DNA of 60,615 nucleotides from Halieaceae bacterium (GTDB taxonomy: Bacteria > Pseudomonadota > Gammaproteobacteria > Pseudomonadales > Halieaceae), in the NCBI GenBank assembly GCA_028282105.1, contig JANQIO010000062.1, positions 1-60,615 on the forward strand, written 5' to 3'. A program made the position numbers and the translations under genes. The notes under the pieces are model-generated. The model saw nothing but the letters and a program-made list of their open reading frames with translations. It had not been told where the DNA came from and ran no database searches. Below, in pieces: positions 1-7,431 of this stretch (positions within the stretch are counted from its first letter, which is position 1; the number at the start of each line of letters is the position of its first letter).

Positions 1-33
1 CAAGTTCTTCTTTTTGGCAACCAAAGCGGTCAT
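1..33 (-). CDS. 5' end of a putative first integron cassette ORF, cut by window edge
   Basis: Only 11 codons are visible (reading MTALVAKKKNL), running off the left edge on the minus strand. An AGGGA stretch lies about 7 nt upstream of the ATG and can serve as a ribosome binding site. The ORF points away from the integrase and begins about 60 nt beyond the putative attI crossover, where the first gene cassette of an integron should start. The product cannot be identified from so few residues. The reading as a cassette gene rests on position and orientation only. Confidence 0.4.
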   Translation of the reverse strand, partial: MTALVAKKKNL

Positions 34-92
34 ACCTCTTTCCCTGGTTCAAGCGTTGTCCTAGAGTGAATTTACTCCCCTGTGAGCGCGAC

Positions 93-99
93 ACCTAAC
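93..99 (-). other. attI: Putative attI recombination core (GTTAGGT)
   Basis: On the minus strand this reads GTTAGGT, matching the GTTRRRY core consensus at which integron integrases cut after the first G. It lies upstream of intI on the side where attI is expected, with the start of an ORF beyond it. The 34-419 stretch has no other gene. It holds this core, an AT-rich segment (100-115), the intI promoter and the LexA box. A Pc promoter for cassettes could not be assigned with confidence; GATAAT on the minus strand at 156-161 is a weak -10 candidate without a good -35. Confidence 0.45.
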
Positions 100-363
100 A
101 GCTAAATAAATAGACGGGGTTCATTTGTTCCTCGTCTCGGTATGTTGGGTTCATGATTATCATTCTCCCGAAAACTCCCAGACGCACAAGTACTTGCATA
201 GCCTGCAGTAAATACTGAGGTGAAAAAGCGAGCGAGGAGGCGTCATTTTCCATCATTTCCGCTCATCGGTCGGCGGCTTTGAGCATCCACAAAATCAATT
301 AAAAACATAGACTTGGGTATGATCAGGTGACTGGGTTTATCCGGGGTCCAATGAAAAATGGCC

Positions 364-391
364 TTGAATTCTCCTCGACTTCAAATACTGT
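364..391 (+). promoter_or_regulatory. Candidate intI promoter
   Basis: TTGAAT (364-369) and TACTGT (386-391) are separated by 16 nt. The -10-like hexamer lies inside the LexA box, so LexA binding would block RNA polymerase. The -10 matches consensus poorly, so the exact hexamers are tentative. Confidence 0.4.
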
Positions 392-405
392 ATATATAAA
401 CAGTA
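386..405 (+). promoter_or_regulatory. LexA (SOS) box upstream of intI
   Basis: TACTGTATATATAAACAGTA has the CTGT-N8-ACAG core and differs at one position from the E. coli-type consensus. It ends 14 nt before the intI start codon. LexA repression of integron integrases is established for Vibrio and for class 1 integrons, so intI expression here is probably induced by DNA damage or by incoming single-stranded DNA. Confidence 0.9.
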
Positions 406-419
406 ATGAGGAGTGCCCG

Positions 420-1403
420 ATGGACGATGTTCGCCCCCGCTTGCCCGATTCTCCGGCCAGCTTTATGGATCGTTTGCGTCGTGACATGCGTGAGAAAGGC
501 TACGCATATCCAACGGAGAAGACCTACTGTCTTTGGATCAAGCGCTTCATTCGCTTTCACAATCGTCGCCACCCGGAACAAATGGGTGCGCAGGAAATTA
601 ATGCCTACCTGAGTTTTCTCGCGACGAAGTACGAGTGTTCTCCCGCGACACAGCGCGTGGTGCTGAATGCGCTGGTTTATCTGTACAGAAAGTTCCTCGG
701 GGTGGAACTGGAAACGCTCTTGTATGAAAAAGCCAGGCCGAAACGCCGTTTGCCTACAGTACTGTCCCATTCTGAGGTCAAGCAGTTGCTGGATCAGATG
801 ACCGGATTGCATCGCCTGATGGTTGAACTGCTTTATGGGGCTGGTCTGCGGCTGAACGAGCTGTTGTCACTGCGGGTGAAGGACATTGATTTCGAGATGT
901 CCACAATCACGGTGCGATCTGGCAAGGGTGACAAAGACCGCACTACACTTCTACCGGACCAGTTGAAGGAGCCGCTGCGTGAGCAGTTGGCGTACGTGGC
1001 CAAACTGCATTCTCGCGACCTGGAAGATGGTTATGGCGAAGCGTACATGCCCTATGCGCTGGGCAAGAAGTACCCGTCGGAATCCAGGGAACTGGGGTGG
1101 CAGTTTGTGTTTCCTGCTACCCGTATCGGCCCTTGCCCGAGAACAGGGGCGCTACGCCGTCATCATCTGCATCACACAGCACTGCGCCGTCATATCCGGC
1201 GGGCGAGAAAGGCGGCCGGGATCATAAAGCCAGTGCGTAGCCACACGTTCCGGCACAGCTTTGCTACCCGATTGCTGGAGAAGGGCTACGACCTGCGCAC
1301 CATTCAGAAGCTGCTGGGGCACAGCGATGTGAAGACCACAGAGATATATACCCACGTGCTGCGGCGCGGCCCGCTGGGCGTGATCAGCCCACTGGATGGT
1401 TGA
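420..1403 (+). CDS. intI: Integron integrase (tyrosine recombinase IntI)
   Basis: This site-specific recombinase inserts and excises gene cassettes at attI/attC sites. The 327-residue protein has a SAM-like N-terminal DNA-binding domain (about 13-95) and a tyrosine-recombinase catalytic domain with R144, K169, H275, R278, H301 and nucleophile Y310 (in EIYTHVL). The stretch around 215-260, with ALGKKYPSE and GALRRHHLH, is the extra segment that distinguishes IntI from XerC/D. A longer frame exists from 327, but ATG 420 is preferred: it follows a GAGGAG ribosome binding site, and the upstream codons cover the LexA box and promoter. All catalytic residues are present and the frame is intact. Its stop codon abuts the mazF stop with no spacer, so the two genes converge. 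Confidence 0.93.
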   Translation: MDDVRPRLPDSPASFMDRLRRDMREKGYAYPTEKTYCLWIKRFIRFHNRRHPEQMGAQEINAYLSFLATKYECSPATQRVVLNALVYLYRKFLGVELETLLYEKARPKRRLPTVLSHSEVKQLLDQMTGLHRLMVELLYGAGLRLNELLSLRVKDIDFEMSTITVRSGKGDKDRTTLLPDQLKEPLREQLAYVAKLHSRDLEDGYGEAYMPYALGKKYPSESRELGWQFVFPATRIGPCPRTGALRRHHLHHTALRRHIRRARKAAGIIKPVRSHTFRHSFATRLLEKGYDLRTIQKLLGHSDVKTTEIYTHVLRRGPLGVISPLDG

Positions 1404-1754
1404 TCAGAGCACCTCCTCCGCGCCCAGCAACGGCAACAGGCGATGAAGTGCCGCGGTGAATTCGTTCTTGCTCGCCTTGCGTATTTTGCGCGCGCCGCGG
1501 GCTCGCCAGGCCAGGGTGTGCACTTTGTTGGCTGCGATCACAGAGGGTTTTTCCAGCCCCTTTACTTTCACCTCGGTGGTGACGCCCCTGATACTGCTGC
1601 TGATTGGGCAGCAGATGAGCAGGCCGGTCATCTGGTGGTAGTCTGCGCTGCTCAGCACCAGGGCGGGGCGGTACTTGTCGATTTCCTTGCCGCGAGTAGG
1701 CTCGAAATCCAGCCAGATAATGTCGCGCCGTTCCGGTACGTAGTCTCCCGCCAC
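1404..1754 (-). CDS. mazF: MazF/PemK-type mRNA interferase toxin
   Basis: This is a 116-residue type II toxin of the MazF/PemK family, expected to cleave mRNA in the cytoplasm until bound by MazE. Visible features are the N-terminal SH3-like barrel segment with a conserved RPALV (R29) and the CPISS loop (49-53) that contributes the catalytic Ser/Thr. Length matches the family (about 110-120 residues). It starts at a GTG that overlaps the mazE stop by one base (TAGTG), so translation is probably coupled to the antitoxin. The gene ends exactly against the intI stop. Which RNA triplet or pentamer it cuts cannot be read from sequence. Confidence 0.88.
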   Translation of the reverse strand: MAGDYVPERRDIIWLDFEPTRGKEIDKYRPALVLSSADYHQMTGLLICCPISSSIRGVTTEVKVKGLEKPSVIAANKVHTLAWRARGARKIRKASKNEFTAALHRLLPLLGAEEVL

Positions 1755-2023
1755 TAGTCTTCTGACAGCTCTTCGGGGAGGAGTTCAATCGTTTCGTCCG
1801 CGTGTGCGCCCCCGGGCGTGAGGCCGGCGATGAGATCTTTCTCGGCGTAAGGTAGTACGGGCTCTTTTACCTCATCCCGAATCGGTTTAACGACCAATCC
1901 GTCCTCGGTGACTTCCACGCTGACACGTGTGCCAGCGCTAAAGCCCGGGAGTTCCGCCATTACGCCGCTGACGCGCAGGGCCAGGCTGTTGCCCCAGCGC
2001 TTGATCTCGGTCTCGATGTGCAT
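1754..2023 (-). CDS. mazE: MazE-type AbrB-fold antitoxin
   Basis: The 89-residue antitoxin precedes mazF in one operon. Residues 1-47 form the swapped-hairpin AbrB/MazE DNA-binding domain, recognisable by KRWGNSLALRV and the VSVEVTEDGLVVKP strand. The acidic C-terminal tail (LLPEELSED) is the flexible segment that wraps around MazF. The family autoregulates by binding operator palindromes, and two abutting perfect palindromes lie directly upstream. Proximity to the integron suggests a stabilising role for the locus, but the pair is not itself demonstrably inside a cassette. Confidence 0.88.
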   Translation of the reverse strand: MHIETEIKRWGNSLALRVSGVMAELPGFSAGTRVSVEVTEDGLVVKPIRDEVKEPVLPYAEKDLIAGLTPGGAHADETIELLPEELSED

Positions 2024-2038
2024 GTGGCGCAGTTCCGT

Positions 2039-2060
2039 TTGTAGCTACAATGTATATACA
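2039..2060 (-). promoter_or_regulatory. mazEF operator: two abutting palindromes
   Basis: TTGTAGCTACAA (2039-2050) and TGTATATACA (2051-2060) are each perfect palindromes and touch without a spacer. They start 16 nt upstream of mazE. Autoregulation of mazEF through adjacent palindromes is known in E. coli, so these are the likely MazE/MazEF binding sites. Confidence 0.65.
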
Positions 2061-2061
2061 A

Positions 2062-2089
2062 AGTCTACTGGGTTGAGGTGGGGTTGCAA
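2062..2089 (-). promoter_or_regulatory. Candidate mazEF promoter
   Basis: On the minus strand TTGCAA (2084-2089) and TAGACT (2062-2067) are 16 nt apart, placing the start of transcription in or just before the operator palindromes. The hexamers match consensus only moderately. Confidence 0.4.
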
Positions 2090-2238
2090 GCGCGGCGTCT
2101 CATCAATTCCGCTTACCGACCCGGTGTCTTGATGCTATGCGCGTTTACACGACTACTTACAAATCGCGTCGCTCAGCTTCGGAATCGCTGGCGGCGTGCA
2201 CGGCCCGCCGTGTACCGATTCTTCCCCGTGAGGATCAG

Positions 2239-2673
2239 CTAGGCCTCAGCCTGGGAGGCCAACGCCAGAAACACCACGCCGAACACCAGGTACACCGTGT
2301 CTTCCCCGCCGAAGAACAGAGTGAAGTCAGGGGCTGGGGTGTGAGAGGTGAGATTGAATCCACTCCAGGCGTCAATCGCTGCGCGCAGGAAAGGGTAGGC
2401 GATAAAACAGCCCCCGGCCCAGCGGGCGTGAATGCCGCGCTCGGGTTGCCGCACAAAACCCGACAGGCACATGAAAGCGGAGGCGAGAATACCGTTCGGG
2501 GCCCAGTTCATGGCGGCGGAGCGTCTTATCTGGTCGGGTGATGTGGTGTCTGTCAGGCCGTACTCTGCCAGCAACACTGCTTCATAGCTCTGTGGGTGCA
2601 GCAGACCCCAGAGCGGGTAGAGCATTAGCAGCACAGCGGCCGCCACCAGAATGATTGAAGCGGTGAGTTTCAC
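2239..2673 (-). CDS. Small multi-spanning membrane protein of unknown function
   Basis: I do not recognise a family. The 144-residue protein has a hydrophobic N-terminus (LTASIILVAAAVLLML) and about four membrane segments, ending with VYLVFGVVFLALAS. The start is placed at GTG 2671-2673. Upstream in-frame codons would run back through the 3' end of the RND gene and give an unlikely Pro/Arg-rich leader. It lies 34 nt downstream of the RND transporter on the same strand and is probably the last gene of that operon. A pump accessory role is possible but unsupported. Confidence 0.6.
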   Translation of the reverse strand: MKLTASIILVAAAVLLMLYPLWGLLHPQSYEAVLLAEYGLTDTTSPDQIRRSAAMNWAPNGILASAFMCLSGFVRQPERGIHARWAGGCFIAYPFLRAAIDAWSGFNLTSHTPAPDFTLFFGGEDTVYLVFGVVFLALASQAEA

Positions 2674-2707
2674 GGCCCTGGGTTCGCCCAGCCGGCTGGC
2701 CGGCAGC

Positions 2708-5700
2708 TCAGGCGCTGCCGGGCAGGCCCTTGGCGTCGGCGGCGGGCTCTTCCCTGGGCAGTTCACCCTTCTTGAACAGGCGGCCGACGTCATCGAGGAT
2801 CACGTACAGGCTCGGCACCAGCAGCAGGGTGATGACTGTGGCGAACACGATGCCAAAGGCCAGTGACACGGCCATCGGCACGATCACCTTGGCCTGGGTG
2901 CTGGTTTCCAGCAGCATCGGCACCAGGGCGCAGAAGGTGGTTAGCGAGGTGAGGATGATGGCGCGGAAGCGGCGCATACCCGCCAGCACGGCGGCTTCAG
3001 CCCGCGGCGTGCCTTCCTTCACGGTGCGGTTCACAAAGTCCACCATGATCAGGCTGTCGTTCACGACCACGCCCGACAGGGCGATGATACCCACCAGCGA
3101 CATCATGCTGATGGCATAGCCGGTTACCAGGTGGCCGACCACGGCGCCGATAATGCCGAAGGGAATCACGCCCATGATGATCAGCGGCTGCAGGTAGGAG
3201 CGGGTCGGCACGGCCAGCAGCGAGTAGATGCCGAACAGCGCCAGGGCAAAGCCGATGACCATGCTCTGGGCGGCGAGGTCCTCCTCCTGCGACATGCCCG
3301 ATACGCCCCAGGTCAGCCCCGGGTACTTTTTCTGCAGCTCGGGAATAAAGTTCTTGATCAGCTCACTGCTGATGCGGCCGGGCTCTACTTTGTCGGTTTC
3401 CGCCTCGGCGGTGATTTCCACCGCGCGCTGGAAGTCGATGCGGGTGAGCTGGTTGAAGCCGGGCTTCACGTCCAGGGTGGCCACGGAGTCGAACGGTACG
3501 CGTCCGCCGTCCGGGGTGCGGATGAACATGCCGTCCAGGCTGGCAGTGGTGCGGCGATCTTCCCGCGGGTAGCGCACCAGCACCTTGATCTCGTGGGTGC
3601 CCCGCTGGATGCGCTGGGCCTCGGCGCCGTAGAAGGCGTGGCGCACCTGGGAGCCCAGGTCGAAGCGGGTGATGCCCAATGCCTCGCCCTCGGGCTTGAT
3701 GTCGATGTGGAACTCGTTGGACACCGCGCTCACGCTACTCTGGATATCGTAGAGTCCGTAGTACTCCTTGAGCTTGGCTTCCAGTTCCAGAGAGGCCGCC
3801 TGCAGGGCTTCCCAGTTGGGGTGAGCAAGGTCGAAGGCGATATCCGAGCCAAAGCTGGGGCCGTCTTCAATATAGAACGACAGCACCTCGGCGCCGGGAA
3901 TGCTGCCGACCCGGTCGCGCCACAGCAGCATCACCTCCTTGGTAGTCAGCTTGCGCTCCTGGGCCAGCACCAGTTCCGCCAGCATGAAGCCACCGGTGGT
4001 GCCCTGGCTGTAGGCGAACTGGCTGTATAGCAGCGGCTGGTCGTTGTGCTCGGCGCGGTACTCATTGTCGATGTCGCGCAGCGCGGCGGTAATCTCGCTC
4101 ATCACTTCCAGGGTGCGGCGCTGGGGCGTGCCCTCGGTCATCTCCAGACTCATCTGGATGAACTCGCCTTCGGTTTCCGGGGCGATCACCATCCGCACCT
4201 GGCCGCTGGCCACCACGCCAACGGTGAGAATCAGCAGGCTGAGGAAGCTGGCTGCGGTGAGGTAGCGCCGGCGGATGCACTTCTCCACGAAGGGCCGGTA
4301 GCTGTGGTTCACGAAGTGGCGCAGGCGCCGGTTCACCGCCTCCTGCACGTGGTCGATCTGTGCCAGCCAGCCCTTGGTAGCCGGCGGGCTATGGGCCAGG
4401 TGCGCGGGCAAAATCCATTTCGATTCCACCAGCGAAAACAGCAGGCAGAACACCACCACAAAGCCGATAGCCTCGCCGAACACGCTCAGGCCGCCCTGGA
4501 TAAACAGGGTAGGCATAAAGGCTACGATGGTGGTGAGTACGCCGAAGGTTGCCGGGGTGGCGACTTTCAGAGCGCCGGAGATAATCGCGTCCACACTGTG
4601 GCCGCGTTCCTCCTGTTCGGTATAGGCGGCCTCGCCGATGATGATGGCGTCGTCCACCACAATCCCCAGCACCAGGATAAAGCCGAAGGCGCTCACCACG
4701 TTGAGGGTGCCGCCCACCCAGGGGCTGCCGAATACCGCCATGCTGCCCAGGAAGCAGATGGGAATGCCCACCATCACCCAGAAAGCCAGCTTGATCTCCA
4801 GAAACAGGGCCAGCACCACGAACACCACCACCGCACCCATGGCGAGGTTTTTCATCATCATGCCCAGGCGCTCGCCCAGGTAGTAGCTGAAGTCGGACCA
4901 GATGGTGAGCTGCACGGAATCGGGCAGGGTCTGGTTTCGCTGTTCCACGTATTCTTCCGCCGCCGTTGCTGCGCGGATGATGTCCTGCGAGCCCATGGCC
5001 ATTATCGGCAGGGCAATGGAGTACTTGCCGTTGAACAGCGCAAAACCGGTCAGGTCTTCGAAGCCGTCATCGACGCTGGCGATGTCTCCCAACAGCAGGC
5101 GCGTGCCGTCGGGGAAGGTCTTGAGCACGATGTTCTCGAAATCCGCCTGGCGGTAGGCCTGGCCCTGGGTGCGCAGCATGATGTCGCCGGCCTCGGTGCG
5201 TACCGAGCCACCCGGCAGGTCGATCGAGGAGCGGGCGACGATATTGGCCACGTCGCGCAGGGTCAGGTCGTACTCCTGCAGGCGGTGTTCGCTGACCTCG
5301 ATGGCGACCTCGTAATCGCGGGCGCCCCAGATGTTCACCGAGGAGATATCGGGGTGGGACACCAGGTCCAGCTTCACCTGTTCGGCCAGCTCCTTCATGC
5401 TGCGCTCGTCCAGGTCGCCGGCCACCTGGATGATCAGCGCCTGGAACGGCAGCTCCACCCGGCCGATGATCGGTTTCTCGGCACCTTCCGGCAGTGAGGG
5501 GATGGCATCAACGCGGTTTTTCACCTCGTTGATCATCTCGACCATGTCGTCTTCGTTTTCCGGCTCGATGATGATGCGTGCCAGGGATTCCATGGAATCC
5601 GACTCTATGCGGTCGATACCTTCCAGGTCAGACAGGGCTTCCTCGATGCGCAGGGTAATGCCCTGCTCGACTTCTTCGGGCGCCGCGCCCGGGTAGGGCA

Positions 5701-5872
5701 CCGTCACCTGGATCACGTCGATCTCGAACTCCGGCATCATGGTGCGCTTGATGGTGAGCGCCGACAGCAGGCCCACGGCAATAATCACAATCATCAGCAG
5801 GTTGGCCGCCACCGGGTTGGTGGCGAACCAGGGGATTACACCTTTGTGCTGGGTCAGCTGTGGGTTTGTCAT
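2708..5872 (-). CDS. RND (AcrB/HAE-1-like) efflux transporter, pump 1
   Basis: This proton-driven inner-membrane exporter of the resistance-nodulation-division superfamily works with the adaptor encoded just upstream and an outer-membrane channel not found here. At 1054 residues it has full RND length. It shows TM1 (about 20-40), a first periplasmic porter loop, the TM4 proton-relay motif GIVVDDAIIIGE with D407/D408, a second periplasmic loop and a C-terminal TM bundle ending near residue 1030. Its start overlaps the adaptor stop by 4 bp (ATGA), indicating translational coupling. Substrate is unknown; the drug/hydrophobe branch is more likely than the metal branch because CusA-like methionine clusters are not apparent. 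Confidence 0.9.
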   Translation of the reverse strand: MTNPQLTQHKGVIPWFATNPVAANLLMIVIIAVGLLSALTIKRTMMPEFEIDVIQVTVPYPGAAPEEVEQGITLRIEEALSDLEGIDRIESDSMESLARIIIEPENEDDMVEMINEVKNRVDAIPSLPEGAEKPIIGRVELPFQALIIQVAGDLDERSMKELAEQVKLDLVSHPDISSVNIWGARDYEVAIEVSEHRLQEYDLTLRDVANIVARSSIDLPGGSVRTEAGDIMLRTQGQAYRQADFENIVLKTFPDGTRLLLGDIASVDDGFEDLTGFALFNGKYSIALPIMAMGSQDIIRAATAAEEYVEQRNQTLPDSVQLTIWSDFSYYLGERLGMMMKNLAMGAVVVFVVLALFLEIKLAFWVMVGIPICFLGSMAVFGSPWVGGTLNVVSAFGFILVLGIVVDDAIIIGEAAYTEQEERGHSVDAIISGALKVATPATFGVLTTIVAFMPTLFIQGGLSVFGEAIGFVVVFCLLFSLVESKWILPAHLAHSPPATKGWLAQIDHVQEAVNRRLRHFVNHSYRPFVEKCIRRRYLTAASFLSLLILTVGVVASGQVRMVIAPETEGEFIQMSLEMTEGTPQRRTLEVMSEITAALRDIDNEYRAEHNDQPLLYSQFAYSQGTTGGFMLAELVLAQERKLTTKEVMLLWRDRVGSIPGAEVLSFYIEDGPSFGSDIAFDLAHPNWEALQAASLELEAKLKEYYGLYDIQSSVSAVSNEFHIDIKPEGEALGITRFDLGSQVRHAFYGAEAQRIQRGTHEIKVLVRYPREDRRTTASLDGMFIRTPDGGRVPFDSVATLDVKPGFNQLTRIDFQRAVEITAEAETDKVEPGRISSELIKNFIPELQKKYPGLTWGVSGMSQEEDLAAQSMVIGFALALFGIYSLLAVPTRSYLQPLIIMGVIPFGIIGAVVGHLVTGYAISMMSLVGIIALSGVVVNDSLIMVDFVNRTVKEGTPRAEAAVLAGMRRFRAIILTSLTTFCALVPMLLETSTQAKVIVPMAVSLAFGIVFATVITLLLVPSLYVILDDVGRLFKKGELPREEPAADAKGLPGSA

Positions 5873-7167
5873 ACCGCCGCCGGCTGGTCGGCCTGTTCGC
5901 TATCAGGCTGCGCCGAGCTCTGGTCCGGGGTGGCTGCAGCGGGTTCCGGGGCGGTGCCGGCCGCTTCCATCAGCGCATCCTGGCGGCGGGTGCTGCTGCG
6001 CTCGCCGATGGTGACTTCCATACCTGGCAGGGCATCGCCCAGCAGGGTCAGAGACACCAGGTCGCCGTCCTGCAATCCGCCGCTGATGTAGATCTCATCA
6101 CCGCCGGTGCGCAGGGTGGTCACCTGGCGGTTGCGCAGGGTGTTCTGCTCGTCCACTACCCACACCAGGTTGCCGGCGCGCACCACGTAGCGCGGCAGCA
6201 CCACCAGCTCATTCATGACTTTGCCGATGACATTGGCTTTCACGAAGGTGCCCACCCGCAGCGGGGTGTGGTTGCCCACGCCCAGGGCGTAGGGGTCGTC
6301 AATCCGCGCCACGGCAAACAGCACGCGGGAGCGCTCATCGAGGGCCGCTTCGGTGCGGTCCAGGCGCGCCGTCCAGTGGGTGACAGTGCCGCCGATGTCG
6401 GTGTACAGGTCGACCGGCGGCGCCTGCTCCTGGTCAAAGCCGGAGACACCGGGCAGTTCCAGGTAGTTGAGGCGGCCCTGGGGAATGGCCAGCCGCACCT
6501 CGGCGTAATCCACCGCGAACACCCGGGCGATGCTGGTGCCGGGGGCGACGAACTTGCCCAGGTCGGAGTGCTTCTCCTGAATCAGGGCATCGTAGGGCGC
6601 ACGAATGGCGGTGCGTTCCAGGTCATCCTCGGCCTTGCGCAGGTCGGCCTGGGCGGACAGCAGTTGCGCTTCCGCCTGCTCAAGCTGTGGTATGCGCAGG
6701 TACAGGTCGCGGGCTTCGGCGCTGCGGGAGCCACGGTTGTCGAGCTTTTCCCATTCGCGGCGCGCCACTTCGGCGCGGCCCTTTTCCTGGGCCATGTTGG
6801 CCTCGGCGGTTTCCACCTGGGCGCGGGCGCGCAGCAGTGCGGCCTGGTAATCGCGGTCATCAATGCGCGCCAGCACGTCGCCCTTGGCCACGTAGCCGCC
6901 GGCGTTGTAGTTGGGGGAGACTTCAGTAATGCGGCCGCTGACTTCCGCCACCAGGGTGGTATCGCGGTGCGGGGTAACAGTGCCCTGGGCCTGCACCGGG
7001 ATGCGCAGGTCCTGCAGCACCACTTCCGCCACATCCACAGTGGGCACGATGGCACGGGCCGGTTCAATCACCGACTGAGGTCGGCTTACCACCAGCAATA
7101 CGGCAATGGCCAGTGAGGCCGCTACCAGCAGCGCCGGGGCAAAGTCTTTCAAGGACAGGGTCGACAC
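5869..7167 (-). CDS. RND periplasmic adaptor (membrane fusion protein), pump 1
   Basis: This HlyD/AcrA-type adaptor bridges the pump 1 transporter to an outer-membrane channel. The 432-residue protein has an N-terminal membrane anchor (FAPALLVAASLAIAVLLVV, about 9-27) without a lipobox cysteine. It continues with a lipoyl half-motif (GRITEVSPNYNAGGYVAKGDVLARID), an alpha-helical hairpin (about 110-190), the second lipoyl half (IRAPYDALIQEK) and a beta-barrel. The last 40 residues are an unusual Ala/Pro/Glu/Gln-rich tail (TAPEPAAATPDQSSAQP) probably exposed in the periplasm. It is the first gene of the pump 1 operon; a perfect inverted repeat lies about 90 nt upstream. Confidence 0.88.
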   Translation of the reverse strand: MSTLSLKDFAPALLVAASLAIAVLLVVSRPQSVIEPARAIVPTVDVAEVVLQDLRIPVQAQGTVTPHRDTTLVAEVSGRITEVSPNYNAGGYVAKGDVLARIDDRDYQAALLRARAQVETAEANMAQEKGRAEVARREWEKLDNRGSRSAEARDLYLRIPQLEQAEAQLLSAQADLRKAEDDLERTAIRAPYDALIQEKHSDLGKFVAPGTSIARVFAVDYAEVRLAIPQGRLNYLELPGVSGFDQEQAPPVDLYTDIGGTVTHWTARLDRTEAALDERSRVLFAVARIDDPYALGVGNHTPLRVGTFVKANVIGKVMNELVVLPRYVVRAGNLVWVVDEQNTLRNRQVTTLRTGGDEIYISGGLQDGDLVSLTLLGDALPGMEVTIGERSSTRRQDALMEAAGTAPEPAAATPDQSSAQPDSEQADQPAAV

Positions 7168-7256
7168 AGCTCTTAGCCCTTTCTCAAATTCCTGTTTTCG
7201 AGCCTCACCGTCCCGAAAGCTTGTTCAGCCGGGAGGCGCGGGCACGCAATCATATG

Positions 7257-7282
7257 CAAGACGTTGATTTTATTACGTCTTG
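7257..7282. promoter_or_regulatory. Candidate operator: inverted repeat CAAGACGT-N10-ACGTCTTG
   Basis: A perfect 8-bp inverted repeat with a 10-nt AT-rich spacer lies upstream of the pump 1 adaptor start (7167). This size and spacing suit a dimeric repressor of the kind that often controls RND pumps. No regulator gene is adjacent. The rest of the 264-bp gap to mscS shows no gene. Confidence 0.4.
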
Positions 7283-7401
7283 GGGCCGGTGAGAGATTAA
7301 ATTTGGGTAATAAGACTAAAGGTTTGTAAATACGTGAGGCAGATCATAGGGCGGGGTGGCCAGCGCGAGGCGCCAGCCATGATCCGGAATAGCGGGAGGG
7401 A

Positions 7402-7425
7402 CGCGGCCGCAGTGCTGCGGCCGCG
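7402..7425 (-). terminator. Strong GC hairpin after mscS
   Basis: CGCGGCCGCA and TGCGGCCGCG form a perfect 10-bp stem with a 4-nt loop 7 nt beyond the mscS stop. There is no U-tract after it on the minus strand, so it may be a transcript-stabilising or Rho-assisted element rather than a classic intrinsic terminator. Confidence 0.5.
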
Positions 7426-7431
7426 GCACGT

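Noticed and set aside
100-326. Cassette promoter Pc upstream of attI
   Set aside because: A GATAAT at 156-161 (minus strand) lacks a convincing -35 at 16-18 bp, so no Pc is called.
4046-5497. Long plus-strand open frame (483 codons) inside the pump 1 transporter
   Set aside because: It is the antisense shadow of a GC-rich gene. Its His/Gln/Val-rich composition has no domain, and the RND gene on the other strand is unmistakable. Similar long shadows opposite pump 2, the adaptors, glnD and map were rejected for the same reason.
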